Shown piece by piece: positions 9,007-17,200 of a stretch of 64,000 nucleotides of DNA (position 1 is its first letter; each line of letters starts with the position of its first letter). Where the stretch lies: positions 124,001 to 188,000 of the forward strand of contig NZ_JBHMEZ010000012.1 in NCBI RefSeq assembly GCF_042427615.1. Reading direction: 5' to 3'. The translations under genes and the position numbers were made by a program. Origin of the DNA: Formosa undariae. Its GTDB lineage: Bacteria > Bacteroidota > Bacteroidia > Flavobacteriales > Flavobacteriaceae. The notes under the pieces were generated by a model. That model was given only the letters and a program-made list of their open reading frames with translations. It searched no databases and had not been told where the DNA came from.

Positions 9007-10019
9007 TATTTTTTTTCTATTTCGTTTAATTGTTTAACTATTTTTGGTAAATTTTTAAAGTGTACATACGACTTACTAAAATCGCCTATTGCAAAGGCTG
9101 GCGATCCTTGTAAAATTTCACCATCCTTAATACTTTTATTTATTCCTGACTGCGCCTGTATTTTCACATTATTACCAATTGTAATATGTCCAACAATCCC
9201 TACTTGTCCACCAATTTGGCAATTTTCCCCAATTTTAGTCGAACCAGCAATTCCTGTTTGAGCTGCAATAACTGTATTTTTTCCAACTTCAACATTATGT
9301 GCAATCTGAATTTGATTATCCAGTTTCACACCACGTCGAATAATAGTAGAGCCTAAAGTAGCTCTATCGATAGATGTACCTGCACCAATATCTACAAAAT
9401 CTTCTAAAACCACATTACCAATTTGTGGTACTTTATCATATTCTCCAGATTCATTTGGTGCAAAACCAAATCCATCGGCTCCAATTACACATCCTGAATT
9501 AATAACGCAATTGTTACCAATAACAGTTTCTGAGTAAATTTTCGCTCCTGAAAAAAGGACTGTATCATTTCCAATACTTACATTATCTCCAACGTATGTA
9601 TTTGGGTAAATCTTTACATTATCTCCTATTGTTACATTTTCTCCTATATATGAAAACGCTCCAATATAAATATTATCTCCATGTTTTGAAGATTCAGCGA
9701 TAAACGAAGGTTGTTCAACCCCTACTTTATTCATCTTTGCTGAATTATAAAACTCTAATAATGTTGAAAATGCTTTATAAGCATCATTCACTTTTATAAG
9801 CGTTGTATTAATAGCATGTTCTGGCTGAAATGTATTGTTTACAATGGTTATGGATGCTTTTGTAGTATATATATAAGGTGTGTATTTAGGGTTCGCTAAA
9901 AATGTTAACGCCCCTTCTATACCTTCTTCAATTTTAGATAAGGTTGAAACTTCTGTGTCAGGATTACCAACAACTTCCCCTTCTAAAATCCCTGCTATTT
10001 GTTCTGCTGTAAATTTCAT
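9006..10019 (-). CDS. lpxD: UDP-3-O-(3-hydroxyacyl)glucosamine N-acyltransferase LpxD
   Basis: A 337-residue LpxD that adds the N-linked 3-hydroxyacyl chain in lipid A synthesis. The uridine-binding N-terminal domain covers about 1-100, hexapeptide repeats about 105-310, and a C-terminal helix the rest. The catalytic His is H241 in the NQIQIAHN segment. This is the first gene of the lipid A block. A -7 element TATTTTTG ends only five bases before the ATG, so the transcript may have little or no leader. The stop overlaps the next start by one base. Confidence 0.95.
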   Translation of the reverse strand: MKFTAEQIAGILEGEVVGNPDTEVSTLSKIEEGIEGALTFLANPKYTPYIYTTKASITIVNNTFQPEHAINTTLIKVNDAYKAFSTLLEFYNSAKMNKVGVEQPSFIAESSKHGDNIYIGAFSYIGENVTIGDNVKIYPNTYVGDNVSIGNDTVLFSGAKIYSETVIGNNCVINSGCVIGADGFGFAPNESGEYDKVPQIGNVVLEDFVDIGAGTSIDRATLGSTIIRRGVKLDNQIQIAHNVEVGKNTVIAAQTGIAGSTKIGENCQIGGQVGIVGHITIGNNVKIQAQSGINKSIKDGEILQGSPAFAIGDFSKSYVHFKNLPKIVKQLNEIEKK

Positions 10020-10024
10020 CGTGG

Positions 10025-10032
10025 CAAAAATA
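10025..10032 (-). promoter_or_regulatory. -7 element of the lipid A operon, five bases before lpxD ATG
   Basis: The minus strand reads TATTTTTG followed by CCACG and the lpxD ATG. If transcription begins 4-5 bases after the element, as usual for this promoter class, the mRNA starts at or next to the start codon. This is inferred from position only. Confidence 0.5.
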
Positions 10033-10043
10033 GGAAAAATGTC

Positions 10044-11264
10044 CTAAAGTTTAGCTTTAGGATAACATATATAATATTTAGTAACTGGTTTTGAAAGCGC
10101 TTTTAGGTTTAATTGATCCGACGCCTTCACGATATCTTCTATCTTTCCAGACTTATATAATATCTTTATTTGTTGTCCGTTTTGTTGATAAGCTTGATTT
10201 GTAATTTCACCTTTAAAGACAAAATAATCCGCTTCTGCCTCACTAATATCAAAAGCAGCCATCATTTCTTTCTCCTGAGCTTTTAACTCACTTTTCTTTA
10301 TTTTTTTCTTCTTTACTTTGATTTTCAACAAATCTCTATTCAAAATCATTTCACACAGATTACGAAGTACGAAATCGTCGTGATATTGCCATTCTTTCAT
10401 TGCCGAAATAATATCATAATCGTCTAACTTAGCAAAAGTTTCAAGCGTATGCATGTCAAAATTAGTTTCATTAATTTCTGTTTTTAAAAAATAAGAAAGC
10501 GCTCTACTTGCTACTAAATCTACGTTGTTATGCGATAATTCTTTAGCACGTTTAAGGACTCGAATTAATAACTGTTCTGCAACAACACTTGTTTTATGTA
10601 AATAGACTTGCCAATACATTAATCGTCTAGCAACAAGAAATTTTTCGACACTATAAATGCCTTTATTTTCTACGACCAATTCATCGTCCACAACGCTTAA
10701 CATGGTAATTAAACGCTCACTATTTATATTACCTTCGGCTACTCCTGTATAAAAACTATCACGTTTTAAATAATCGGCGCGATCCATATCTAATTGCGAC
10801 GAAATTAATTGACACATAAAGTTTCTGTGGTATTCGCCTTTAAAGATGGAGATGGCCAGCGTTAAACTTCCGTTAAATTCGTCGTTCAATTTCTCCATAA
10901 AAAGCAACGAAATCTGCTCGTGAGAGATGCTACTTACAATACTATGTTCCATAGCGTGAGAAAACGGACCATGACCAATATCGTGTAAAAGGATCGCTAT
11001 ATTTAGAGCAATTTCTTCATCGTCAGATATGCTAACCCCTTTAAAACGAAGTACATTAATAGCTTTCTGCATTAAATGCATACAACCTATAGCATGATGA
11101 AAACGCGTATGATGTGCGCCTGGGTAGACCAAATAAGACATTCCCATTTGAGTAATTCGTCTTAAGCGCTGAAAATATTTATGCTCAATTAAATCGAATA
11201 TTAAAGAATTTGGTATGGTAATAAATCCGTAAATTGGATCGTTTAATATTTTAAGTTTATTCAT
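10044..11264 (-). CDS. HD-domain phosphohydrolase (SAMHD1/dGTPase-like)
   Basis: A 406-residue HD protein. The metal site is visible as H56/H57 in the TRFHHAIG segment, the paired H94-D95 in LLHDIGHGPFSH, and a later Asp in LDMDRADYLKRDS. This pattern belongs to the dNTP triphosphohydrolase branch of HD hydrolases, though the substrate cannot be assigned from sequence. The end lies 24 bases upstream of lpxD on the same strand. It is divergent from porX with 76 bases between the starts. The lysine-rich stretch near residues 316-330 is a possible nucleic-acid contact. Confidence 0.85.
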   Translation of the reverse strand: MNKLKILNDPIYGFITIPNSLIFDLIEHKYFQRLRRITQMGMSYLVYPGAHHTRFHHAIGCMHLMQKAINVLRFKGVSISDDEEIALNIAILLHDIGHGPFSHAMEHSIVSSISHEQISLLFMEKLNDEFNGSLTLAISIFKGEYHRNFMCQLISSQLDMDRADYLKRDSFYTGVAEGNINSERLITMLSVVDDELVVENKGIYSVEKFLVARRLMYWQVYLHKTSVVAEQLLIRVLKRAKELSHNNVDLVASRALSYFLKTEINETNFDMHTLETFAKLDDYDIISAMKEWQYHDDFVLRNLCEMILNRDLLKIKVKKKKIKKSELKAQEKEMMAAFDISEAEADYFVFKGEITNQAYQQNGQQIKILYKSGKIEDIVKASDQLNLKALSKPVTKYYICYPKAKL

Positions 11265-11340
11265 CTATATGGTTTAGAAATGCTTAAGATGATCTTCTAG
11301 AATGTTTAAAAAATCACAATAATATTACAAATATAACGAT

Positions 11341-12894
11341 ATGAATAAGATAAATATACTTTGGGTTGATGATGAAATTGATTTACTTAAACCACATATT
11401 CTTTTTTTAGAGAAAAAAAATTACTTGGTTACGAAATGTAACAGTGGTACTGAAGCACTTGAGGTATTAGAAAGTAACAAATTCGATATTGTTTTTCTAG
11501 ATGAAAACATGCCAGGGTTGACAGGTCTGGAAACTTTAAATGAAATTAAAGAAATGGACAATACGCTTCCTGTGGTTATGATTACCAAGAGTGAAGAAGA
11601 GTATATTATGGAAGAAGCGATTGGAAATAAAATCGCCGACTACCTTATTAAACCTGTAAATCCGAATCAGATTTTATTGAGCTTAAAGAAGAATCTCGAC
11701 CACTCGCGATTAATTTCGGAAAAGACAACATCCAACTATCAGCAAGAATTTAGAAAAATTGCGATGGACTTAATGTCGGTTAATACCTTCGAAGAATGGT
11801 CTAGCTTATATCAGAAATTGGTGTATTGGGAAATTCAATTAGAAAATATTGAAGATGCTGGTATGTTCGAAATTTTAGAATCTCAGAAATCTGAGGCAAA
11901 TGCTTTATTTGGGAAATTTATAGATAAGAATTATGCCGATTGGTTCGAGCCAAATACAGAAGCTCCAACCATGTCGCATACCTTATTTAAAAATAAAATT
12001 GTTCCAGAACTAAGTAAAGAACAACCTACTCTACTTGTTGTTATCGATAATTTACGATACGACCAGTGGAAATCTTTTGAACCTTTTATTGCTCCTCATT
12101 ATAAAAAGGAAACCGAAAATACCTTTTATAGTATCCTTCCAACAGCGACGCAATACGCTAGAAATGCCATTTTCTCGGGACTTATGCCTAGCGATATGGA
12201 AAAACTACATCCTAACTATTGGAAAAATGATACCGATGAAGGTGGAAAAAACTTATTCGAAGCAGAGTTTCTTCAAGCGCAAATGAAACGATTAGGACTA
12301 CAGGATTTAACTTGCGAATACCACAAAATTACCAACCTTAAAAATGGTAAAAAATTAGTCGATAATTTTAAAAGCCAGAAAAACAACGACCTTACTGTTG
12401 TGGTTTATAATTTTGTAGATATGTTATCGCATGCCAAGACCGAAATGGATGTTGTAAAAGAGTTAGCATCTAACGATAAAGCTTATCGCTCTTTAACACA
12501 AAGTTGGTTCAAGAATTCTCCACTTTTTGAAATCATTCAGCAAGCACAACAATTAGGATTCAAATTGATATTAACTACAGACCACGGAACTATTAATGTT
12601 AAGAATCCGTCTAAAGTGGTTGGAGATCGCGACACCTCTTTAAATTTAAGATACAAAACAGGAAGAAGTTTAACTTACGAGTCTAAGGATGTTTTGGAAT
12701 TTAAAAACCCCAAAACAGTTCATTTACCAAGTATTACCATGAGTAGCTCGTTTATATTTGCGAAAAGTGATTTCTTTTTTGCCTACCCTAATAATTACAA
12801 TCATTATGTAAGTTACTTTAGGAACACGTATCAACACGGTGGTGTTTCGCTAGAAGAAATGATAATTCCTTTTGTAGTTTTGAATCCGAAATAA
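11341..12894 (+). CDS. porX: PorX: response regulator with PglZ domain
   Basis: A 517-residue two-domain protein. Residues 1-120 are a receiver domain with acidic pair D10/D11, phosphorylation site D54 and K104. Residues about 210-517 form a PglZ alkaline phosphatase-like domain, with a metal-binding IDNLRYDQW segment (235-243), a TTDHG motif and a C-terminal HGG motif. PorX is the regulator of the type IX secretion system and gliding genes in Bacteroidota and is partnered by the kinase PorY, which is not in this window. tsaE follows about 100 bases later. Its presence suggests that the organism uses type IX secretion. Confidence 0.93.
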   Translation: MNKINILWVDDEIDLLKPHILFLEKKNYLVTKCNSGTEALEVLESNKFDIVFLDENMPGLTGLETLNEIKEMDNTLPVVMITKSEEEYIMEEAIGNKIADYLIKPVNPNQILLSLKKNLDHSRLISEKTTSNYQQEFRKIAMDLMSVNTFEEWSSLYQKLVYWEIQLENIEDAGMFEILESQKSEANALFGKFIDKNYADWFEPNTEAPTMSHTLFKNKIVPELSKEQPTLLVVIDNLRYDQWKSFEPFIAPHYKKETENTFYSILPTATQYARNAIFSGLMPSDMEKLHPNYWKNDTDEGGKNLFEAEFLQAQMKRLGLQDLTCEYHKITNLKNGKKLVDNFKSQKNNDLTVVVYNFVDMLSHAKTEMDVVKELASNDKAYRSLTQSWFKNSPLFEIIQQAQQLGFKLILTTDHGTINVKNPSKVVGDRDTSLNLRYKTGRSLTYESKDVLEFKNPKTVHLPSITMSSSFIFAKSDFFFAYPNNYNHYVSYFRNTYQHGGVSLEEMIIPFVVLNPK

Positions 12895-12994
12895 ACCTGT
12901 TTTCAACTACTTTTTATATCTATTTCATTAATGATATATCACTAGTGATTTCAAATTTTATTACTTATAATTGCACCTCTATGCTATGTTAAAA

Positions 12995-13405
12995 ATGAAA
13001 GAATACCATATAAATGAATTAGAGGACGTTGCGAAATCTATACTTGAAAAAGCAACATCTAAAACCATATTATTTTATGGGGAGATGGGAACTGGAAAGA
13101 CAACATTAATTAAAGCCCTTGTAAAACTGTTAGGGTGTGAAGACGATGTAAGCAGTCCGACATTTTCAATTGTTAACGAATATAGCATAACAGATGGTTT
13201 AGTCTATCATTTTGACTTTTACAGATTAAACGATGAAGAAGAAGCGTATAACTTTGGAATAGAAGATTACTTAGATTCTGGCGCTTGGATTTTTATAGAG
13301 TGGCCAGAAAAGGTGAAAAACATTTTAGAAAATGAACCGTGTAATCGTTTAAAGATTGATCGTATAGATTCAGAAACCAGAACATTAACATTTAATATCA
13401 ATTAA
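12995..13405 (+). CDS. tsaE: tRNA threonylcarbamoyladenosine synthesis ATPase TsaE
   Basis: A 136-residue P-loop ATPase from the chosen ATG. It works with TsaB and TsaD to make t6A at tRNA position 37. Walker A GEMGTGKT is at 29-36, SPTFSIVNEY at 54-63, HFDFYRL at 72-78 and FIEWPEK at 100-106, all typical. Another ATG lies three codons upstream at 12986, and the frame extends to a TTG at 12971. That TTG falls inside a near -7 element (TATAATTG, 12966-12973), so I reject it as the start. Confidence 0.93.
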   Translation: MKEYHINELEDVAKSILEKATSKTILFYGEMGTGKTTLIKALVKLLGCEDDVSSPTFSIVNEYSITDGLVYHFDFYRLNDEEEAYNFGIEDYLDSGAWIFIEWPEKVKNILENEPCNRLKIDRIDSETRTLTFNIN

Positions 13406-13550
13406 AAATTTAGTGCCAAAACAGAACTTTAAAACTCTTGATTTAGCGAATACTAATAATAGTACGGTTTTACCGTAATGCACTTTACCCAAAACAGCTG
13501 TTTTTAACATAATTTTAACATATTGACGAAAATCTAAGTGACTCTTTCGA

Positions 13551-13558
13551 TATCTTTG
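13551..13558 (+). promoter_or_regulatory. -7 promoter element before the small secreted peptide
   Basis: TATCTTTG is an exact TAnnTTTG match 30 bases upstream of the ATG at 13589. It follows a 145-base gap after tsaE and shows that the small frame and the downstream genes have their own promoter. Confidence 0.55.
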
Positions 13559-13588
13559 GATTATTAATTAATTAAATCCCTTAAAATT

Positions 13589-13732
13589 ATGAGAACTAAA
13601 AAGTATTTAATCGCAATGGCAATTTTTGGAGGCATGTTTTTTACTGCTCAGGCAACGAACTTAATAAACTTAAATGAGCAAGAAACACCACAAATTGAAA
13701 AATGGAGAATTAAAATTCCAACTCACGGATAA
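13589..13732 (+). CDS. Small secreted peptide (47 aa), overlaps the next gene
   Basis: This short frame encodes 47 residues. Residues 1-22 look like a Sec signal peptide: basic start MRTKK, hydrophobic core, then the cleavage motif AQA. The mature part would be about 25 residues ending in IKIPTHG. A clear -7 element lies 30 bases upstream, and the frame begins in good context. Its last 59 bases overlap, in another frame, the start of the 180-residue membrane protein at 13674. I do not recognise the family. The signal peptide and promoter argue that it is real; a frameshift linking it to the next gene is less likely because both termini look complete. Confidence 0.55.
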   Translation: MRTKKYLIAMAIFGGMFFTAQATNLINLNEQETPQIEKWRIKIPTHG

Positions 13733-14216
13733 AAAAAGTCTAATAATAGGGAGTATCATCGCTACATTTATTGCTACTACTCCCTATCTATTTTATTTAT
13801 ATGAAAATGTTCCACAACAAGCAAAATGGACCAATTTTCTTTTCACTTACGAAAGCAAATTTTATGGTAGTATAGACATAGTTGCGTGGACTATTACAGG
13901 AAAATTAATTCCTTTATTATTATTACTAATTTGGTTTTTCACCTGCCGTCATTGGTGGTACCATGTACTTTTAGTACCTATAGCAATGTATGCTTTTCAA
14001 ATTTTCACTGTAATAAATGACGACATACAATATGTAGATAGTAATCAAATTTTCTATTTGTTACCTATTATGGCAATCATAATTCCATCTATATATTTAA
14101 TTAGGGCTCAAATATTTAATCAGGTGAATACAGTAAACAAAACGTTTCAAGAACTTGAAGACGAATTCAAACTATCACCCAAAGGCCTTAAAGACAAGAT
14201 TAAAGATTATTTTTAA
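13674..14216 (+). CDS. Conserved membrane protein, function unknown
   Basis: A 180-residue protein with four likely membrane helices, at about residues 22-43, 73-89, 93-115 and 126-145, and a charged C-terminal tail after 150. The N-terminus is basic (MSKKHHKLK), so the protein is probably anchored with that end in the cytoplasm. The ATG lies inside the 47-codon frame at 13589, with 59 bases of overlap, and no later in-frame ATG is suitable because the next Met is deep in the helices. It is followed by a hairpin and the alanine dehydrogenase family gene. No function is proposed. Confidence 0.7.
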   Translation: MSKKHHKLKNGELKFQLTDKKSLIIGSIIATFIATTPYLFYLYENVPQQAKWTNFLFTYESKFYGSIDIVAWTITGKLIPLLLLLIWFFTCRHWWYHVLLVPIAMYAFQIFTVINDDIQYVDSNQIFYLLPIMAIIIPSIYLIRAQIFNQVNTVNKTFQELEDEFKLSPKGLKDKIKDYF

Positions 14217-14225
14217 ATTTAGATT

Positions 14226-14262
14226 TATGCAATCAAATTATTATTTGTAATTTGATTGCATA
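14226..14262 (+). terminator. Strong hairpin between the membrane protein and the dehydrogenase gene
   Basis: A perfect 15-bp inverted repeat (14226-14240 with 14248-14262) has a 7-base loop and a modest T-rich tail. It begins 10 bases after the membrane protein stop. The weak tail leaves open a role as an RNA processing or stability element. Confidence 0.6.
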
Positions 14263-14280
14263 TTATTTTGTAAAAAAAAC

Positions 14281-15480
14281 ATGTCTAAATCATTTTCTCC
14301 GTTCACCCATCAGCAGTTAATTCCACAAGAAGAAACGCTTGAAGTTTTCAAAAACAAGGGCAATTTATTTATTGGTATCCCTAAAGAATCTGCTTATCAA
14401 GAAAAACGAGTTTGCTTAACTCCAGATGCCGTATCTGCATTGATTTGTAATGGTCATCGTGTTTTAATGGAGGCTGGCGCAGGTTTAGGTGCAAATTTTA
14501 CAGACAAAGATTATAGCGAAGCTGGTGCAGAAATAACTAAAGATACTGCTAAAGTTTTTTCTTGCCCAATGATTCTTAAAGTAGAACCGCCTTCCCTAGC
14601 ACAAATAGATCTTCTTAATCCCCGAACTATTTTAATTTCCGCATTACAATTAAAGACTCAAAATAAAAAATATTTTGAAGCTTTAGCCACAAAGCGTATT
14701 ACAGCATTAGCTTTTGAGTTTATTCGCGACGATGACGGTCATTATCCAGCAGTACGCTCCTTAAGTGAGATCGCAGGAACAGGCGCAGTAATTATTGCAT
14801 CCGAATTACTATCCAATCTTAGTGAAGGAAATGGGTTGTTATTTGGAAATATTTGTGGTGTTCCTCCTGTCGAGGTTGTCATAATAGGTGCAGGAACTGT
14901 TGGCGAGTTTGCAGCTAGAAGTGCAATTGGTTTAGGTGCTAATGTAAAGGTATTTGATAATTCTATTTCTAAACTTAGACGTATTCAAACCAATTTGGGA
15001 CGTCCTATTTATACTTCAACGGTACAACCAAAAAACCTAACCAAAGCCTTAAAACGTTGCGATGTTGCTATTGGTGCCGTAAGAGGAAAATCTAGATCAC
15101 CAATTATAGTAACAGAATCCATGGTGCAATCCATGAAAAAAGGAGCTGTAATTATGGATGTTAGTATCGATATGGGCGGGTGTTTTGAAACAAGTGAAGT
15201 CACTTCGCATAAATTTCCGACTTTTAATAAACATGGCGTTATACATTATTGTGTTCCTAATATCCCTGCTCGTTTCGCTAGAACGGCCTCTATATCAATA
15301 AGTAATATTTTCACACCTTACCTTTTAAAGATTGCTGAAGAAGGTGGTTTAGAAAATTCTTTGAGATTTGAGAAAGGTTTAAAAAATGGGTTGTACTTTT
15401 ATCACGGTATTTTAACAAATCGTTCGGTTGGCGAATGGTTTGATTTAAAATATAGCGATATTAATCTCTTAATTTTTTAA
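14281..15480 (+). CDS. Alanine dehydrogenase / PntA family protein
   Basis: A 399-residue protein of the alanine dehydrogenase and transhydrogenase-alpha family. The N-terminal GIPKE segment (32-36) with R43 and the lysine K100 in MILKVEPP match pyruvate-contacting residues of alanine dehydrogenase. A Rossmann motif GAGTVG is at 203-208. The catalytic His of alanine dehydrogenase, in an LFTYLHLA-type segment, aligns by eye with Q123 here (ISALQLK), as in transhydrogenase alpha subunits. No pntB is adjacent. The reaction L-alanine to pyruvate is therefore the family label, not a proven activity. A DUF4258-like gene starts directly after the stop. Confidence 0.85.
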   Translation: MSKSFSPFTHQQLIPQEETLEVFKNKGNLFIGIPKESAYQEKRVCLTPDAVSALICNGHRVLMEAGAGLGANFTDKDYSEAGAEITKDTAKVFSCPMILKVEPPSLAQIDLLNPRTILISALQLKTQNKKYFEALATKRITALAFEFIRDDDGHYPAVRSLSEIAGTGAVIIASELLSNLSEGNGLLFGNICGVPPVEVVIIGAGTVGEFAARSAIGLGANVKVFDNSISKLRRIQTNLGRPIYTSTVQPKNLTKALKRCDVAIGAVRGKSRSPIIVTESMVQSMKKGAVIMDVSIDMGGCFETSEVTSHKFPTFNKHGVIHYCVPNIPARFARTASISISNIFTPYLLKIAEEGGLENSLRFEKGLKNGLYFYHGILTNRSVGEWFDLKYSDINLLIF

Positions 15481-15855
15481 ATGACACTTATACAACGTAT
15501 TGGATATTATCTTGGAGGATTTTCTCTAGGACTTATGCTTTTAGCCTTTTTTTTAAGCGGTAAAAAAACATCTTGCAGTTACGGGCTAGACGCTCGTGTA
15601 ATTAAAAACATTAACACTAAACAGATCGTTTATAGCGAAAAGGCCCAAACTATTATTAAAGACAAGCAATTAGATACTATTATTTTAACTCATGTTTTAA
15701 GAAAGGGAGATGTCGATTTCTCGAAAAGTGAAACGACTACAAAACCCTGTAAAACCTATTATTTGGACGGAACTTTCGACAAAAAATCAATTGCTCTTGT
15801 TGTGAAAAATTGTGATAAAACAGCCACTATAGAAGATATTCAAATCTTGGACTAG
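15481..15855 (+). CDS. Membrane-anchored DUF4258-like protein
   Basis: A 124-residue protein beginning immediately after the upstream stop codon, so the two are translated together. Residues 8-27 form one membrane helix (GYYLGGFSLGLMLLAFFLSG). The rest is a small soluble domain containing VLRKGDVDFSKS and three Cys (C32, C85 and C106). It resembles the DUF4258-type proteins found beside this dehydrogenase in flavobacteria; this family assignment is from memory of the pattern and is moderate. It ends 15 bases before a bidirectional terminator. Its job is unknown, but the conserved pairing suggests a link to the dehydrogenase. Confidence 0.75.
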   Translation: MTLIQRIGYYLGGFSLGLMLLAFFLSGKKTSCSYGLDARVIKNINTKQIVYSEKAQTIIKDKQLDTIILTHVLRKGDVDFSKSETTTKPCKTYYLDGTFDKKSIALVVKNCDKTATIEDIQILD

Positions 15856-15870
15856 AACATTATAAAACAA

Positions 15871-15900
15871 AAAAAGACTGTTCGTATAGACAGTCTTTTT
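15871..15900. terminator. Bidirectional terminator
   Basis: An 11-bp perfect stem (15871-15881 with 15890-15900) with an 8-base loop has an A-run on one side and a T-run on the other. It can stop both the plus-strand DUF4258-like transcript and the minus-strand proline dehydrogenase transcript. Confidence 0.85.
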
Positions 15901-15923
15901 TTATTTTGATATTATTATTATTA

Positions 15924-17096
15924 TTATTTTCTTCTTCTCTTTTTCTCTTTAGACAACAAATTAAGCTCCCTACCAGTTTGTCCAGCAACAGACGTGTTTT
16001 CTTCCGCGCGCCTAATTAAGTACGGCATCACGTCTTTTACGGGGCCAAATGGAACATATTTCGCCACATTATAACCTAAATTAGAAAGATTAAAACTGAT
16101 GTGATCACTCATACCGTATAACTGACCAAACCAAACACGCTTATCCGAATTCTCAATGCCTTTTTCTTTCATTAAATCCATAAGATAATAGGAACTTAAT
16201 TCATTATGCGTGCCATTAAAAATAGACATGTCAGTCAAATTATCCATCATATAGGATACCGCTGCATTAAAATTTAAATCAGTTGCGGCCTTACTTTCAC
16301 AAATAGGAGTTGGATAACCCTTTTTTTCAGCCCTTTCGTTTTCCTTTTCCATATAAGCACCTCGGACTAATTTATAGCCCAAATAAAAACCTTCTAACTT
16401 CGCCAGTTTGTGTTGCTCTTTTAAAAAGTCTAAACGATCATGACGATACATTTGCAACGTATTAAAAACAATAGGTTTTTCGGTGTTATACTTACGCATC
16501 AATTCGGTAATTAAATGATCTGCTGCGTTTTGCATCCAACTTTCTTCAGCATCAATTAAAACAGAAACATCTCTGTTTTTAGCAGCTTTACAAACCGTTT
16601 CAAAACGATTTAGCACACGATTCCATTCCTCTGATTCCTTATCTGTTAATTTATCATGATTTCCAATCTTTTCATATAATGCTATTCTACCGAAACCTGA
16701 GGGTTTAAATACAGCAATAGGAATAGATTTACGCTCCTCAGCAAAATTTATGATTTTTAAAGTAATTCTTAAAGCCGCATCAAATTCTTCTTCATTTTCT
16801 TTTCCTTCCACTGAATAATCTAAAACAGAACTTACACCTTTTTCATACATTTTGTCGATAACAGGTAAACAGTTCTCTTCACTAACCCCACCACAAAAAT
16901 GGTCAAAAACCGTTGCCCTTATTAAACCTTCTACAGGTAATTTCGCTTTTATAGCAAAATGTGTAGCAGCCGTTCCAATACGAACTAAAGGTTCGATTGA
17001 AATCATTTTGAAAAGAAAATATGCTCTTTCCAACTCTGAATCGCTTTTTAATGCAAAAGCAATCTCAGTATTATCAAAAAGTGTGTTGTTATTCAT
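15924..17096 (-). CDS. Proline dehydrogenase (monofunctional)
   Basis: A 390-residue FAD enzyme with the PRODH TIM-barrel, oxidising proline to pyrroline-5-carboxylate. It lacks the aldehyde dehydrogenase half of enterobacterial PutA, so that step must be encoded elsewhere. The substrate-contacting Arg pair is R362/R363 in the LIRRAEENTSV segment near the C-terminus. The tail ends in KEKKRRRK, and an ATT trinucleotide repeat (15911-15928) runs across the stop codon. A -7 element TATATTTG lies at 17122-17115 on the minus strand, about 18 bases before the start. It is divergent from aroB. Confidence 0.93.
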   Translation of the reverse strand: MNNNTLFDNTEIAFALKSDSELERAYFLFKMISIEPLVRIGTAATHFAIKAKLPVEGLIRATVFDHFCGGVSEENCLPVIDKMYEKGVSSVLDYSVEGKENEEEFDAALRITLKIINFAEERKSIPIAVFKPSGFGRIALYEKIGNHDKLTDKESEEWNRVLNRFETVCKAAKNRDVSVLIDAEESWMQNAADHLITELMRKYNTEKPIVFNTLQMYRHDRLDFLKEQHKLAKLEGFYLGYKLVRGAYMEKENERAEKKGYPTPICESKAATDLNFNAAVSYMMDNLTDMSIFNGTHNELSSYYLMDLMKEKGIENSDKRVWFGQLYGMSDHISFNLSNLGYNVAKYVPFGPVKDVMPYLIRRAEENTSVAGQTGRELNLLSKEKKRRRK

Positions 17097-17114
17097 TCAA
17101 TTTCATAATTTTTG

Positions 17115-17122
17115 CAAATATA
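17115..17122 (-). promoter_or_regulatory. -7 promoter element of proline dehydrogenase
   Basis: The minus strand reads TATATTTG, an exact consensus match, 18 bases before the start codon at 17096. It predicts a leader of about a dozen bases. Confidence 0.5.
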
Positions 17123-17164
17123 ACGAAGCCGAACTTAGTTATTTCTAAAAAACTCCTTATTTTC

Positions 17165-17200
17165 ACATCTATTTTTACATCAATTTTTACATCAATTTTT
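17165..17200 (+). repeat. Three 12-bp tandem repeats abutting the aroB start codon
   Basis: Three head-to-tail units of ACATCWATTTTT occupy 17165-17176, 17177-17188 and 17189-17200, and the aroB ATG begins at 17201. Units two and three are identical and unit one differs at a single base. The array separates the promoter region from the start codon. Confidence 0.8.

Noticed and set aside
12971..12994. TTG start for tsaE at 12971.
   Set aside because: It lies in a near -7 promoter element; ATG at 12995 or 12986 matches the family length.
17021..17200. The frame in phase with aroB extends upstream to 17021, giving a longer protein.
   Set aside because: The extension is a repeat-derived FTSIF stretch and an unrelated segment overlapping proline dehydrogenase; the ATG at 17201 fits the family start.
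17165..17200. CRISPR-like array.
   Set aside because: Only three 12-base units occur and there are no spacers; they are simple tandem repeats.
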